From Pseudomonas mucidolens (GTDB lineage: Bacteria; Pseudomonadota; Gammaproteobacteria; Pseudomonadales; Pseudomonadaceae): a DNA stretch of 64,000 bases. The stretch is taken from NCBI RefSeq assembly GCF_900106045.1, contig NZ_LT629802.1:5270001-5334000 (forward strand). Direction: 5' to 3'. Positions 18,312 to 27,592 of the stretch are shown here, piece after piece; the first letter of the stretch is position 1, and each line of letters starts with the position of its first letter. Position numbers and translations under genes: made by a program. Below the pieces are notes generated by a model. It made no database searches. It saw only the letters and a program-made list of their open reading frames with translations, and had not been told where the DNA came from.

Positions 18312-18386
18312 GTGCCCCGCTAAACACCCATTCCTGCGACGTGAAGCGTTCTCAGGATGACCATGAATTGTTCGAGAGTTCTGTCG

Positions 18387-19883
18387 ATGACCCATCCTGC
18401 CCTGATTGATGAGCTGAAGACCCTGGTTGAGCCTGGCAAAGTCCTGACCGATGCCGACTCCCTGAATGCTTACGGCAAGGATTGGACCAAGCATTTCGCC
18501 CCGGCCCCGGTGGCCATTGTCTTCCCCAAGACCACCGAGCAGGTGCAGGCCATTGTCCGCTGGGCCAATCAGCACACGGTGGCGCTGGTACCCTCCGGTG
18601 GTCGTACCGGGCTGTCGGCCGCTGCGGTTGCGGCGAATGGCGAAGTGGTGGTGTCGTTCGACTACATGAACCAGATTCTCGACGTCAACCTCACCGATCG
18701 CACCGCCGTGTGCCAGCCGGGCGTGGTGACCAAGCAGCTGCAGAACGTCGCCGAGGAACAAGGCTTGTATTACCCGGTGGACTTCGCATCGTCCGGTTCC
18801 AGCCAGATTGGCGGCAATATCGGCACCAACGCCGGCGGGATCAAGGTGATTCGCTACGGCATGACCCGTAACTGGGTGGCCGGCATGAAGGTGGTCACCG
18901 GCAAGGGCGATCTGCTGGAACTGAACAAGGACTTGATCAAGAACGCGACCGGTTACGACATGCGCCAGCTGTTTATCGGCGCTGAAGGCACGCTGGGTTT
19001 TGTGGTCGAAGCGACCATGCGCCTGGACCGCGCGCCGAAGAACCTTACCGCGATGGTGCTCGGCACGGCTGATTTCGACTCGATCATGCCGGTATTGCAC
19101 GCCTTCCAGAGCAAGTTGGACCTGACGGCCTTCGAATTCTTCTCTGACAAGGCCTTGGCCAAAGTCCTCGCCCGTGGCGATGTACCGGCGCCTTTCGAAT
19201 CCGAGTGCCCGTTCTATGCGCTGCTGGAATTTGAAGCCACCACGGAAGAGGTGGCCAACCACGCCCTGGAAACCTTCGAGCACTGCGTCGAACAAGGCTG
19301 GGTGCTGGATGGCGTGATGAGCCAGAGCGAAACCCAACTGCACAACCTGTGGAAGCTGCGCGAGTACATTTCCGAGACGATTTCCCACTGGACGCCGTAC
19401 AAGAATGATATTTCGGTCACCGTTTCAAAGGTGCCGGCATTTCTGAAAGAAATTGACGCTATTGTCGGCGAACACTATCCAGACTTCGAAATTGTCTGGT
19501 TCGGTCACATTGGCGACGGCAACCTGCACTTGAATATCCTCAAGCCTGAAAACCTGAGCAAGGACGAGTTCTTCGCCAAGTGCGCTACCGTGAACAAGTG
19601 GGTGTTTGAAACCGTCGAGAAGTACAACGGTTCGATCTCCGCCGAGCACGGCGTGGGCATGACCAAACGCGATTACCTGACCTACAGCCGTTCACCAGTG
19701 GAAATCGAATACATGAAGGCAGTGAAGGCGGTGTTTGACCCGAATGGGATCATGAACCCGGGCAAGATCTTCGCTGTTTTAACTGGCACCAGAGAGGACG
19801 CGGTCAATGAGCTATCAGCACAAGTACGTCGATGGGACCAACATTCATTTTCCCTTGGGCAAAGTGGTGTGCATCGGGCGTAA
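18387..19883 (+). CDS. FAD-linked D-2-hydroxyglutarate dehydrogenase (D2HGDH type), C-terminally extended
   Basis: 498-aa flavoprotein of the FAD_binding_4 / FAD-oxidase C family. The FAD region PSGGRTGLSAAAVAANGEVV and SSGSSQIGGNIGTNAGGIKV, and the metal-site region WFGHIGDGNLHLN and ISAEHGVGMTKRDYL, fit the D2HGDH/D-lactate group. In P. stutzeri this enzyme recycles D-2-hydroxyglutarate made by SerA and so drives serine synthesis; the adjacent divergent serA supports that role. Relatives end near the NPGKIF motif at about 465 aa; here about 34 unrelated residues follow and overlap the next gene by 77 bp, suggesting loss of the original stop. Confidence 0.87.
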   Translation: MTHPALIDELKTLVEPGKVLTDADSLNAYGKDWTKHFAPAPVAIVFPKTTEQVQAIVRWANQHTVALVPSGGRTGLSAAAVAANGEVVVSFDYMNQILDVNLTDRTAVCQPGVVTKQLQNVAEEQGLYYPVDFASSGSSQIGGNIGTNAGGIKVIRYGMTRNWVAGMKVVTGKGDLLELNKDLIKNATGYDMRQLFIGAEGTLGFVVEATMRLDRAPKNLTAMVLGTADFDSIMPVLHAFQSKLDLTAFEFFSDKALAKVLARGDVPAPFESECPFYALLEFEATTEEVANHALETFEHCVEQGWVLDGVMSQSETQLHNLWKLREYISETISHWTPYKNDISVTVSKVPAFLKEIDAIVGEHYPDFEIVWFGHIGDGNLHLNILKPENLSKDEFFAKCATVNKWVFETVEKYNGSISAEHGVGMTKRDYLTYSRSPVEIEYMKAVKAVFDPNGIMNPGKIFAVLTGTREDAVNELSAQVRRWDQHSFSLGQSGVHRA

Positions 19884-20472
19884 CTACGCCGAACACGCCA
19901 AGGAACTGGATAACCCGGTGCCGACCGAGCCCTTGCTGTTTATCAAGCCAGGCAGTTGCGTGGTGCCAATGGAAGGCGGCTTCGCCATTCCCGCCGAGCG
20001 TGGCTCGGTGCATTACGAGGCGGAAATCGCCGTGCTGATCGGCAAGCCCTTGTCCACCAAGCCAAGCCGCGAAGAAGTGCTGGACGCTATCTCCGGTTTC
20101 GCCCCGGCCCTGGACCTGACCCTGCGGGACAAACAGGCCGAACTCAAGGCCAAGGGCCTGCCGTGGGAAATCGCTAAATCCTTCGACGGTGCGGCTGTGA
20201 TCGCGCCATTCGTGGTGGGCAGCAGCTTTGCCGATATCACCGACATCGGTATACGTCTGACCATCAATGGCGAAGTGCGCCAGGATGGCAACAGCGCACA
20301 AATGCTCAACCCGATTGTCCCGATGATCCAGCACATGGCCGGCTGCTTTTCGCTGCAGGCCGGTGATGTGATCCTTACCGGGACCCCGGCGGGTGTAGGT
20401 CCGCTGAATGTGGGTGACGAGCTGGTGGTGGAGTTGCCGGGCGTGAGCCGCTTCGACAGCAACGTGCGCTGA
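19807..20472 (+). CDS. Fumarylacetoacetate hydrolase-family protein
   Basis: 221 aa, the single-domain FAH size (YcgM/FAHD1-like). It carries CIGRNYAEHAKEL, the metal-binding HYEAEIAVLIG glutamates, the FAPALDLTLRDKQ acidic region and the GDVILTGTPAGVG loop. Members hydrolyse or decarboxylate 2-oxo acids such as acylpyruvates or oxaloacetate, or tautomerise oxaloacetate. Its start lies inside the 3' end of the dehydrogenase gene, so the two are co-transcribed and probably act on related 2-oxo or 2-hydroxy dicarboxylates. Confidence 0.85.
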   Translation: MSYQHKYVDGTNIHFPLGKVVCIGRNYAEHAKELDNPVPTEPLLFIKPGSCVVPMEGGFAIPAERGSVHYEAEIAVLIGKPLSTKPSREEVLDAISGFAPALDLTLRDKQAELKAKGLPWEIAKSFDGAAVIAPFVVGSSFADITDIGIRLTINGEVRQDGNSAQMLNPIVPMIQHMAGCFSLQAGDVILTGTPAGVGPLNVGDELVVELPGVSRFDSNVR

Positions 20473-20480
20473 ATGCCGAC

Positions 20481-20504
20481 CTGTGGCGAGCGGGCTCGCC
20501 ACAG
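20481..20504. terminator. Collapsed REP hairpin after the FAH gene
   Basis: CTGTGGCGAGC and GCTCGCCACAG form an exact 11-bp stem with a two-base loop, 9 bp after the stop codon. The sequence is a single TGTGGCGAG-class REP unit reduced to a tight hairpin, able to stop transcription or block 3' exonucleases. Confidence 0.65.
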
Positions 20505-20630
20505 GGACGCCAGCGCGACCTGGACGTTTTGCATTTTTTTCACACCCCGTCCGGATAATCTCCAGCCTTTGGCACGCGGGCCTGTTGATCCTGTGCCTCC
20601 ACCTATAGCTGATTTTCTGGAACGCTCTCC

Positions 20631-21557
20631 ATGACCGTGCCTCTTCCTCCTGTGAAATCCACCCGCCGCTCTCGCTTCACCATGCGCTGGTATTCCTGGC
20701 TGTTTCTGGCCGGGGTGATCATTTATGGCGTTTCCTGGGCGATGCATTGGGATGATCGTGGTGTGCTGTGGATACTGGAAGGCTTTGAAAGCCCGGTCGA
20801 GCGCAAGGAAAGTGTCTGGCTCCCCGACTATCAGGTGGTCATCGATGCCAAGCTGTTGCCGGGGATGGAAAAGGATGAAGCTTCGGACCTGGCCTACAAC
20901 CCGCAGACCAAGACCTTGTTCGCGGTGATGGGCAAAAACCCCTTTTTGGTAGAACTGAACCTGCAAGGGGATGTATTGCGCAAGATGCCCCTGGTCGGCT
21001 GGAACAACCCGGAAGGCGTGAGCGTGATGGAAAACGGCGTGCTGGCGATTGTCGATGAGCGCATGCACACCCTGACCCTGGTCAAGGTCGATGCCGGCAC
21101 TCGGCAATTGACCTTCGCGGACTTCCCGACCTACGACCTGGGCCCTTCCACGGATCAGAACAAGGCCTTTGAAGCGGTCGCCTGGGACCCGCGCAATCAG
21201 CAACTGGTGCTGGGTGAAGAACGGCCGGCGGCCTTGTTTACCTGGAAAAGCGACGGCAGCCAGGCCCTGGCCGGGGATAAGCAAAAGCTGCCCAGCTCCG
21301 AGCTGGACATGCGCAATCTTTCAGCCCTGAGTGTCGACCCGCGTACCGGTCATTTGCTGGTGCTGTCGGCCGACTCCCATCTGCTGCTGGAGTTGGATGA
21401 AAAAGGCGAGCAAGTCAGCTTCATGACGCTGCTCGGCGGCTTCAACGGTTTGAAAGACACCATCCCCCGCGCCGAAGGCGTGACCATGGATGAAAACGGC
21501 ACGCTGTACATGGTCAGCGAACCGAACCTGTTCTATCGTTTCGAAAGACAGAAATAG
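20631..21557 (+). CDS. SdiA-regulated/YjiK-type membrane-anchored beta-propeller, copy 1
   Basis: 308 aa. A basic N-terminus and one membrane segment (about 22-38) are followed by a periplasmic six-bladed propeller-like domain with repeated motifs (ASDLAYNPQTKTLFAV, WNNPEGVSVMENGVLAIVDE, FEAVAWDPRNQQLVLGEE, EGVTMDENGTLYMVSEPNLF). This is the SdiA-regulated (YjiK) family, whose biochemical role is unknown. A clear paralogue follows on the same strand 122 bp downstream. Confidence 0.75.
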   Translation: MTVPLPPVKSTRRSRFTMRWYSWLFLAGVIIYGVSWAMHWDDRGVLWILEGFESPVERKESVWLPDYQVVIDAKLLPGMEKDEASDLAYNPQTKTLFAVMGKNPFLVELNLQGDVLRKMPLVGWNNPEGVSVMENGVLAIVDERMHTLTLVKVDAGTRQLTFADFPTYDLGPSTDQNKAFEAVAWDPRNQQLVLGEERPAALFTWKSDGSQALAGDKQKLPSSELDMRNLSALSVDPRTGHLLVLSADSHLLLELDEKGEQVSFMTLLGGFNGLKDTIPRAEGVTMDENGTLYMVSEPNLFYRFERQK

Positions 21558-21679
21558 CCGACTTATCATGTAGGATTCTTCTCTATAAGCGGCATTTGCC
21601 AGACAGTCAGGTGCGTTTAAGTTTAAATTCAGGCGGTCGTGATATCTATCCGCCAGTTTTCACTTTGAGCCCGCCCCCC

Positions 21680-22588
21680 ATGCGTCGACTTGCCCGCCCC
21701 AAATCTGCTTTTTTTATCCTGTTGCTGATCGCCCTTGTTGCGGCCGGGGTGGTCGCGCAGCAGTTTCGTCTGTTCGAGCGCGCCTGGTTCAACTGGCAAG
21801 TCTCGCGTCATCCACTGGATGAGCGCGCCATTGGCCTGGCGGACTATCAGGTGGTGCTGGAGGCGCAAGTGATCGAAGGCCTGGATGCGGACGTCTCGGC
21901 GCTGACCTATGATCCGGTGCGTAACAGTTTGTTCACCGTCACCAATAAAAACGCCGAGCTGATCGAGCTGTCCCTGGACGGCAAGCTCGTGCGGCGTATT
22001 CATCTGGTGGGCTTTGGCGATGCCGAGGCGGTGGAGTTCATCAGCGAAAATACCTACGTGATCAGCGACGAACGTCGGCAGCGCTTGATCAATATTCACC
22101 TCGAAGACGACACGCAGTTCCTGGATGCCGACGATGCCGAGCAGATGACCCTCGGTGTGCATTTGAGCGGCAATAAAGGGTTTGAAGGCCTGGCCTACGA
22201 TTCGGTGGGCAAGCGCCTGTTTGTCGCCAAGGAACGCGATCCGATGCTGATTTATGAAGTGCACGGTTTTCCGCACTTCAAACCGGAAAAAACCTACTCC
22301 GTACACGTGGTCAACAACCCCAAGCGCGATGCCGGTCTGTTTGTACGCGATCTGTCGAGCCTGCAATACGATGAGCGCAGCGGCCATTTGCTGGCACTCT
22401 CCGATGAGTCGTTTCTGGTCTTGGAACTGGATATCGACGGTCGTCCTTTGAGCAGCTTGTCGTTGCTCAACGGGCACCATGGCCTGGAAAAGCGCGTGCC
22501 CCAGGCCGAAGGGATTGCCATGGATGACCATGGCACGCTTTACATGGTCAGTGAGCCGAACCTGTTTTACGTGTTCAAAAAGTCCTGA
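21680..22588 (+). CDS. SdiA-regulated/YjiK-type membrane-anchored beta-propeller, copy 2
   Basis: 302 aa, paralogous to the preceding gene along its length: both have ADYQVV or PDYQVV after the anchor, EGLAYDSVG-type blades and the closing AEGxxMDxxGTLYMVSEPNLFY. One N-terminal membrane segment (about 10-27) anchors a periplasmic propeller. ATG 21680 is chosen because the basic-hydrophobic anchor starts there; an earlier in-frame TTG would add 28 unlikely residues. The pair probably arose by tandem duplication. Function unknown. Confidence 0.75.
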   Translation: MRRLARPKSAFFILLLIALVAAGVVAQQFRLFERAWFNWQVSRHPLDERAIGLADYQVVLEAQVIEGLDADVSALTYDPVRNSLFTVTNKNAELIELSLDGKLVRRIHLVGFGDAEAVEFISENTYVISDERRQRLINIHLEDDTQFLDADDAEQMTLGVHLSGNKGFEGLAYDSVGKRLFVAKERDPMLIYEVHGFPHFKPEKTYSVHVVNNPKRDAGLFVRDLSSLQYDERSGHLLALSDESFLVLELDIDGRPLSSLSLLNGHHGLEKRVPQAEGIAMDDHGTLYMVSEPNLFYVFKKS

Positions 22589-23129
22589 TCAGAACATCCA
22601 CTGCACGCCCAGCGAATAACCGGTCTGGCTGCCCTCGGCGTGACCCAGGCGGCCGTTCACCTCGGCAAACACGCCCAACTGCGGAGTGATCGCCAGTTGG
22701 CTGTCGAGCTGTGTGCGACCAAAACTCTTGTCTACCGTGCCCAGTCGAGCGGTGCGTGCCTGGCCATCGGCGCGGGCGGTCAGATAGAGATCGTCCAGCC
22801 GGCCATCGGTCAACTCCTTGACCCAGGCAATGTCTCCATAAGGCATCAGGCTCAAACCGTAGGGCAGGGCGACCGCGCCGCTTCCAGGTGTCGCTGTCCA
22901 GCTTGCCGCGGTGCTCAAGCTTGTCACGACCATTGAGATAACTGAGGCTGGCGCCGATGTTCAGGCTGCTGCTGAGTTGATAGTCACCCAAGGCATGCAG
23001 GCCAAGACGCCGCGTTTCTGGATTGGGGGCGGTATCGAAACCGCTGTCCGGGTTGAACTCGCCATCCACGCCAACTTCACCCTCAAAACTGCCTACTTCA
23101 CGACTGGACGATTGCAGGTAGGGGCTTGA
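22589..23129 (-). pseudogene. Autotransporter beta-barrel C-terminal relic
   Basis: Only the last ~175 residues of an outer-membrane autotransporter barrel remain. One frame reads SREVGSFEGEVGVDGEFNPD through LGDYQLSSSLNIGASLSYLN to DSDTW; near 22885 the homology moves to a second frame, GAVALPYGLSLMPYGDIAWV to the terminal SLGVQWMF, which ends in the Phe expected of a BAM-targeted barrel. A stop codon lies just upstream of the fragment. No passenger, signal peptide or start is present. Its place next to rpiA resembles that of the autotransporter gene aaaA in P. aeruginosa (position recalled), but the passenger identity cannot be known. Confidence 0.8.
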
Positions 23130-23260
23130 TCACAGGGTCTTCCTTGAAATGATTGGGAGGTTCAAACCGAATCTGCCTGCAGGATGCGCGCCTGATTCCT
23201 TGGGCGAGCGTGAATTGGCGCCGTTTTTGTTACATGCGCCGTGAGGGCGGCTCGGTAGCT

Positions 23261-23358
23261 GTAGGAGCCGGCTTGCCGGCGAAAAACCCGAGAACACCGC
23301 TTGGCACTAGGCGCCCCGCGTTATCGTTGGCGGTTTTCGCTGGCAAGCCAGCTCCTAC
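23261..23358. repeat. REPIN d (GCCGGC variant) beside rpiA
   Basis: Left unit GTAGGAGCCGGCTTGCCGGC and right unit GCTGGCAAGCCAGCTCCTAC are inverted about 50 bases apart. The hairpin core is changed from GCGAGC to GCCGGC/GCTGGC in both units with pairing kept, so it is a distinct subfamily. It ends 20 bp from the rpiA stop. Confidence 0.85.
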
Positions 23359-23378
23359 AAAACGACAAGGCTGTTACG

Positions 23379-24050
23379 TCAGGCCTTGAGGGTTTTCACG
23401 CCTTCGGCGGTACCCAGCAGCAGCACATCAGCGGGACGCGCGGCAAACAAACCATTGGTGACCACGCCGACGATGGCATTGATCTGTGTCTCCAGCGCCA
23501 CCGGGTTGGTGATCTGCATGTTGAACACGTCGAGGATGATATTGCCGTTGTCGGTCAACACGCCTTCGCGGTACACCGGGTCGCCGCCCAGTTTCACCAG
23601 TTCGCGGGCCACGTGGCTGCGGGCCATCGGGATCACTTCCACCGGCAGCGGGAAATTGCCCAGCACCGGCACCAGCTTGCTGGCGTCGGCAATGCAGATA
23701 AAGGTCTTGGCCACGGCCGCGACGATCTTCTCGCGGGTCAGGGCCGCGCCGCCGCCCTTGATCAGGTTCAGGTGCTCGTCGCTTTCATCGGCGCCGTCGA
23801 CATAGAACTCCAGGTCGCTCACGGTATTGAGTTCGTACACTGGAATCCCGTGGCCCTTGAGCCGGGCGGCCGTGGCTTCGGAGCTGGCTACCGCGCCGTC
23901 GAACGCGCCCTTGTGCACGGCCAGCGCATCGATAAAGCAGTTGGCGGTGGAGCCGGTGCCGACACCGACGATGCTCTTATCGTCGAGTTTAGGAAGGATT
24001 AAATCGACGGCGGCCTGGGCCACTGCCTGTTTGAGTTGATCCTGGGTCAT
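23379..24050 (-). CDS. rpiA: Ribose-5-phosphate isomerase A
   Basis: Interconverts ribose-5-phosphate and ribulose-5-phosphate in the pentose phosphate pathway. 223 aa, normal length. Diagnostic motifs: [16 protein letters not shown] (phosphate loop), [38 protein letters not shown] with the catalytic acidic residues, and [19 protein letters not shown]. The ATG at 24050 has GGAG six bases upstream. It is divergent from ilvA with a short shared promoter region, as in P. aeruginosa. Confidence 0.96.
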   Translation of the reverse strand: MTQDQLKQAVAQAAVDLILPKLDDKSIVGVGTGSTANCFIDALAVHKGAFDGAVASSEATAARLKGHGIPVYELNTVSDLEFYVDGADESDEHLNLIKGGGAALTREKIVAAVAKTFICIADASKLVPVLGNFPLPVEVIPMARSHVARELVKLGGDPVYREGVLTDNGNIILDVFNMQITNPVALETQINAIVGVVTNGLFAARPADVLLLGTAEGVKTLKA

Positions 24051-24186
24051 GCGGGCTCCGGAACGGGCGGGGAGTAAAGAGGGCCGCGAGTATAACCCAA
24101 CAAAACCTCTGGATTCGTGTGGTCGCCCGGGCAAACGCTGGGTTAGACTCCTTGGCCCTGCCCAACCCGCCCAGTGATGCTTGCCG

Positions 24187-25701
24187 ATGCTCGAACAGTA
24201 CGTCAAAAAGATTCTCACCTCGCGCGTTTATGACGTTGCCGTGGAAACCCCGTTGCAGACCGCCCGCCAGCTCTCCGAGCGACTGGGCAACAAGGTCTGG
24301 CTCAAGCGCGAAGACTTGCAGCCGGTGTTTTCCTTCAAGATTCGCGGTGCCTACAACAAGTTGACGCAATTGACGGTCGAAGAGCGCGCACGTGGCGTGG
24401 TCACCGCGTCGGCGGGCAACCATGCCCAGGGCCTGGCCCTGGCGGCCAAGGTGCTGGGGGTCAAGGCGACGATCGTGATGCCCAAGACCACCCCGGAGAT
24501 CAAGGTTGAAGGTGTGCGCTCCCGTGGTGGCAAAGTGGTGCTGCACGGCGACTCTTTCCCCGAAGCCCTGGCGTATTCGCTGAAACTGGTCGACGAAAAA
24601 GGCTACGTCTACATTCACCCCTACGATGATCCGCACACCATTGCCGGGCAGGGCACCGTGGCAATGGAGATTCTGCGCCAGCACCCGGGGCCGTTGGACG
24701 CGATTTTCGTCCCGGTGGGCGGGGGCGGCCTGATTGCCGGGATTGCCGCCTACGTGAAGTACCTGCGACCGGAAATCAAGATCATCGGCGTGGAGCCGGA
24801 CGACTCCAATTGCCTGCAAGCGGCCATGACGGCCGGTGAGCGCGTGGTGCTGCCAACCGTGGGCATTTTTGCCGACGGTGTGGCGGTGGCGCAGATCGGC
24901 CAGCATACGTTCGACATCTGCAAGGATTACGTCGACGAGGTGATCACCGTCAGCACCGATGAAATCTGTGCGGCGATCAAGGACATCTACGACGACACCC
25001 GCTCCATCACCGAACCGGCCGGCGCCCTTGGCGTGGCGGGGATCAAGAAGTACGTCGAGACCCGTGGTGTCAGCGGGCAGACCTTTGTCGCCATCGACTC
25101 CGGGGCCAACGTCAACTTCGACCGCTTGCGCCACGTGGCCGAGCGCGCCGAATTGGGTGAAGGCCGCGAAGCAATCATCGCCGTGACCATTCCCGAGAGA
25201 CCCGGCAGCTTCAAGGCGTTCTGCGAAGCCGTGGGCAAGCGCCAGATCACCGAATTCAACTACCGCTATCACTCCGGCAGCGAAGCGCACATCTTTGTCG
25301 GGGTGCAGACGCACCCGGAAAACGATCCGCGCAGCGCCTTGATCGCCAGCCTCACCGAGCAGGGTTTCCCAGTGCTGGACCTGACCGAAAACGAACTGGC
25401 CAAGTTGCACATTCGCCATATGGTCGGCGGTCATGCGGCGCACGTCAGTAATGAAGTGGTGTTTCGCTTCGAATTCCCCGAGCGCCCGGGCGCCTTGTTC
25501 AACTTTCTTAACAAATTGGGCGGGCGCTGGAACATCTCGATGTTCCACTACCGCAACCACGGCGCGGCCGACGGTCGGGTGGTCGCCGGCCTGCAAGTGC
25601 CGGCGAACGAACGTCATCTGGTGCCGGCGGCGCTGGAAGCGATTGGCTATCCGTACTGGGATGAGAGCGATAACCCGGCGTATCAACTGTTCCTCGGTTG
25701 A
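24187..25701 (+). CDS. ilvA: Threonine ammonia-lyase, biosynthetic
   Basis: First step of isoleucine synthesis, L-threonine to 2-oxobutanoate. 504 aa. The PLP lysine is Lys51 in [11 protein letters not shown]; the glycine loop [10 protein letters not shown] binds the cofactor phosphate. Two C-terminal ACT-like domains (starting [14 protein letters not shown] and [14 protein letters not shown]) provide isoleucine/valine allostery, marking the biosynthetic rather than catabolic enzyme. ATG 24187 begins [10 protein letters not shown], the usual start; an in-frame TTG lies six bases earlier. Confidence 0.96.
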   Translation: MLEQYVKKILTSRVYDVAVETPLQTARQLSERLGNKVWLKREDLQPVFSFKIRGAYNKLTQLTVEERARGVVTASAGNHAQGLALAAKVLGVKATIVMPKTTPEIKVEGVRSRGGKVVLHGDSFPEALAYSLKLVDEKGYVYIHPYDDPHTIAGQGTVAMEILRQHPGPLDAIFVPVGGGGLIAGIAAYVKYLRPEIKIIGVEPDDSNCLQAAMTAGERVVLPTVGIFADGVAVAQIGQHTFDICKDYVDEVITVSTDEICAAIKDIYDDTRSITEPAGALGVAGIKKYVETRGVSGQTFVAIDSGANVNFDRLRHVAERAELGEGREAIIAVTIPERPGSFKAFCEAVGKRQITEFNYRYHSGSEAHIFVGVQTHPENDPRSALIASLTEQGFPVLDLTENELAKLHIRHMVGGHAAHVSNEVVFRFEFPERPGALFNFLNKLGGRWNISMFHYRNHGAADGRVVAGLQVPANERHLVPAALEAIGYPYWDESDNPAYQLFLG

Positions 25702-25741
25702 GCGACTACGCTGACTGAGCGGCCTTCAAGGAATCGAGAAC

Positions 25742-26155
25742 ATGGAAACGCTGACTACCCTCAAAGTCATTCACGTGGTGGCCACGGTGCTGTTATTGGG
25801 CTGCGGCCTGGCACTGGCCATCCTGGCCTGGCGCAAACGCAGCGTCGGGCCGGCCTGCACCCTGCGACGCCCGTGGGTGTTTGTCTGGTTGTTGATGGGG
25901 ATAAGCCTGGTGAGCATGCCGTTCACCGGCTGGTGGCTGGTGCACTTGATCGGCTGGCCGTTGGGGCAGACCTGGATCCTGGGTTCCAGCGTGATCTATA
26001 GCGTGGCGGCGCTGGCCTGGTTCTGGTTGCTGGCGCGACTCAACCGGTTGCGATTGGGCGGGGGAGGCAACCTGAATTTCACGCTGGTGCTGGCGGTGGT
26101 CAGCCTGATGGGGTTTGTGGCGATTGCCGGGTTAATGGGCGCCAAGCCGGCTTAA
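25742..26155 (+). CDS. DUF2269-type small integral membrane protein
   Basis: 137 aa with about four membrane segments (roughly 7-26, 43-62, 72-95, 112-132) and little outside them, matching the DUF2269 inner-membrane family. It lies 40 bp after ilvA on the same strand and may be co-transcribed with it. No function is known. Confidence 0.7.
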   Translation: METLTTLKVIHVVATVLLLGCGLALAILAWRKRSVGPACTLRRPWVFVWLLMGISLVSMPFTGWWLVHLIGWPLGQTWILGSSVIYSVAALAWFWLLARLNRLRLGGGGNLNFTLVLAVVSLMGFVAIAGLMGAKPA

Positions 26156-26179
26156 CGACGGTAAATCACTTAAATCACC

Positions 26180-26277
26180 GTAGGAGCGAGCTTGCTCGCG
26201 AAAAACGTCAACGATAGCGCGTGCATCCTGAATGCACGCGGCGCTCTTGGGTTTTTCGCGAGCAAGCTCGCTCCTAC
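26180..26277. repeat. REPIN e between convergent genes
   Basis: Left GTAGGAGCGAGCTTGCTCGC and right GCGAGCAAGCTCGCTCCTAC are exact inverted units about 50 bases apart; the interior also contains an inverted pair CGTGCATcc/aATGCACG. It separates the convergent DUF2269 and HAD genes and could terminate both. Confidence 0.9.
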
Positions 26278-26290
26278 AGTTAACGGGTCA

Positions 26291-26947
26291 TCAACCGCGC
26301 AGGGTGATGACCGGCCACCCACGCTGCTCGGCCTCGGCCCGCAAATTCGGATCCGGATCCACCGCCACTGGATGTGTCACCTGCTCCAGCAACGGCAAGT
26401 CATTCATCGAGTCACTGTAGAAATAGCTGTCTTCCAGGCTATATCCCGTTTCCGCCAACCACCGATTCAAGCGCGTCACCTTGCCTTCGCGAAAGCACGG
26501 AATATCAGTGCTGCGCCCGGTATAACGGCCATCGACCATCTCGCATTCGGTCGCAATCAGGGTTTCAACCCCTAAACGTGCGGCAATCGGCGCGGTGACA
26601 AACCGGTTGGTGGCGGTGATGATCACCAGCTTGTCGCCAGCCGCCCGGTGTTTGGCCAACAGGTCGGCTGCCAGCGGCAGCATGATCGGCTCGATGCAGT
26701 CACGCATGTAGTCGCGGTGCCATTCGTCCAGCTGGGCCATCTCTGTACGACCGAGGATTTCCAGGCAAAAGTTCAGGTAAGCGGCGTTGTCCAACTTGCC
26801 GGCCAGGTAGTCCTGGTAGAACTCGTCGTTGCGGGATTTGTAGGCGACGGCATCCAGAATGCCGCGCTCGCACAGGTAATCACCCCAGGCGTGGTCACTG
26901 TCGCCGCCCAAAAGCGTGTTGTCCAAGTCGAATAAAGCCAGGCGCAT
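26291..26947 (-). CDS. HAD-superfamily phosphatase (HAD-IB, SerB-like)
   Basis: 218 aa HAD subfamily IB hydrolase. Motif I is [16 protein letters not shown] with nucleophile Asp near 8, motif II is in [15 protein letters not shown], and motif IV is [13 protein letters not shown]. The fold is that of phosphoserine-phosphatase-like small-molecule phosphatases. The substrate is unknown. It is divergent from rppH, in the same order as in P. aeruginosa. Confidence 0.85.
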   Translation of the reverse strand: MRLALFDLDNTLLGGDSDHAWGDYLCERGILDAVAYKSRNDEFYQDYLAGKLDNAAYLNFCLEILGRTEMAQLDEWHRDYMRDCIEPIMLPLAADLLAKHRAAGDKLVIITATNRFVTAPIAARLGVETLIATECEMVDGRYTGRSTDIPCFREGKVTRLNRWLAETGYSLEDSYFYSDSMNDLPLLEQVTHPVAVDPDPNLRAEAEQRGWPVITLRG

Positions 26948-27090
26948 TGCGGTTACTCGCTGAAAAGTCTGTAAAAAGACGTCCAGAATACGGTCTTTTC
27001 ACAAGAGTGCACATAAGGTAAGCAGCCTCGTTGCCGCTGCAACAAGCTTTGTGGAACAATGCGGCGACATGCGTTTGCGAGGTTGTTGCC

Positions 27091-27570
27091 GTGATCGACC
27101 CCGATGGTTTCCGTCCTAATGTTGGGATTATTCTTACGAATGATGCCGGACAGGTGCTATGGGCTCGCCGTATCAACCAAGATGCCTGGCAGTTTCCTCA
27201 AGGCGGGATCAACCCCGATGAAACCCCTGAAGACGCCCTGTACCGTGAGTTGAACGAAGAAGTGGGCCTTGAGCGCGAAGATGTGCAGATTCTCGCCTGT
27301 ACCCGTGGCTGGTTGCGTTATCGTTTGCCGCAACGCCTGGTACGTACCCACAGCCAACCGCTGTGCATCGGCCAGAAGCAGAAATGGTTTCTCCTGCGCC
27401 TGATCTCGAACGAGCAGCGGGTGCGGATGGATTTGACCGGTAAACCGGAGTTCGATGGCTGGCGCTGGGTCAGTTATTGGTATCCGTTGGGCCAGGTGGT
27501 GACATTCAAGCGCGAGGTTTATCGTCGCGCTCTCAAAGAACTTGCCCCGCGCCTCTTAGCGCGCGACTGA
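27091..27570 (+). CDS. rppH: RNA pyrophosphohydrolase
   Basis: Removes pyrophosphate from mRNA 5' ends and so starts decay. 159 aa. The Nudix box (residues 38-60) reads [20 protein letters not shown] followed by VGL, with all metal-binding glutamates. The GTG start at 27091 gives the canonical N-terminus [15 protein letters not shown]. It ends 22 bp before ptsP, an arrangement conserved in many proteobacteria. Confidence 0.95.
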   Translation: MIDPDGFRPNVGIILTNDAGQVLWARRINQDAWQFPQGGINPDETPEDALYRELNEEVGLEREDVQILACTRGWLRYRLPQRLVRTHSQPLCIGQKQKWFLLRLISNEQRVRMDLTGKPEFDGWRWVSYWYPLGQVVTFKREVYRRALKELAPRLLARD

Positions 27571-27592
27571 CGACGGAGTTCGACCCCGAGCC

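Noticed and set aside
16859..18409. 516-codon open frame antisense to serA
   Set aside because: Covers a REPIN and serA in reverse; low-complexity shadow composition.
23989..25686. 565-codon open frame antisense to ilvA
   Set aside because: Shadow of ilvA codon bias, with no recognisable domain or start signals.
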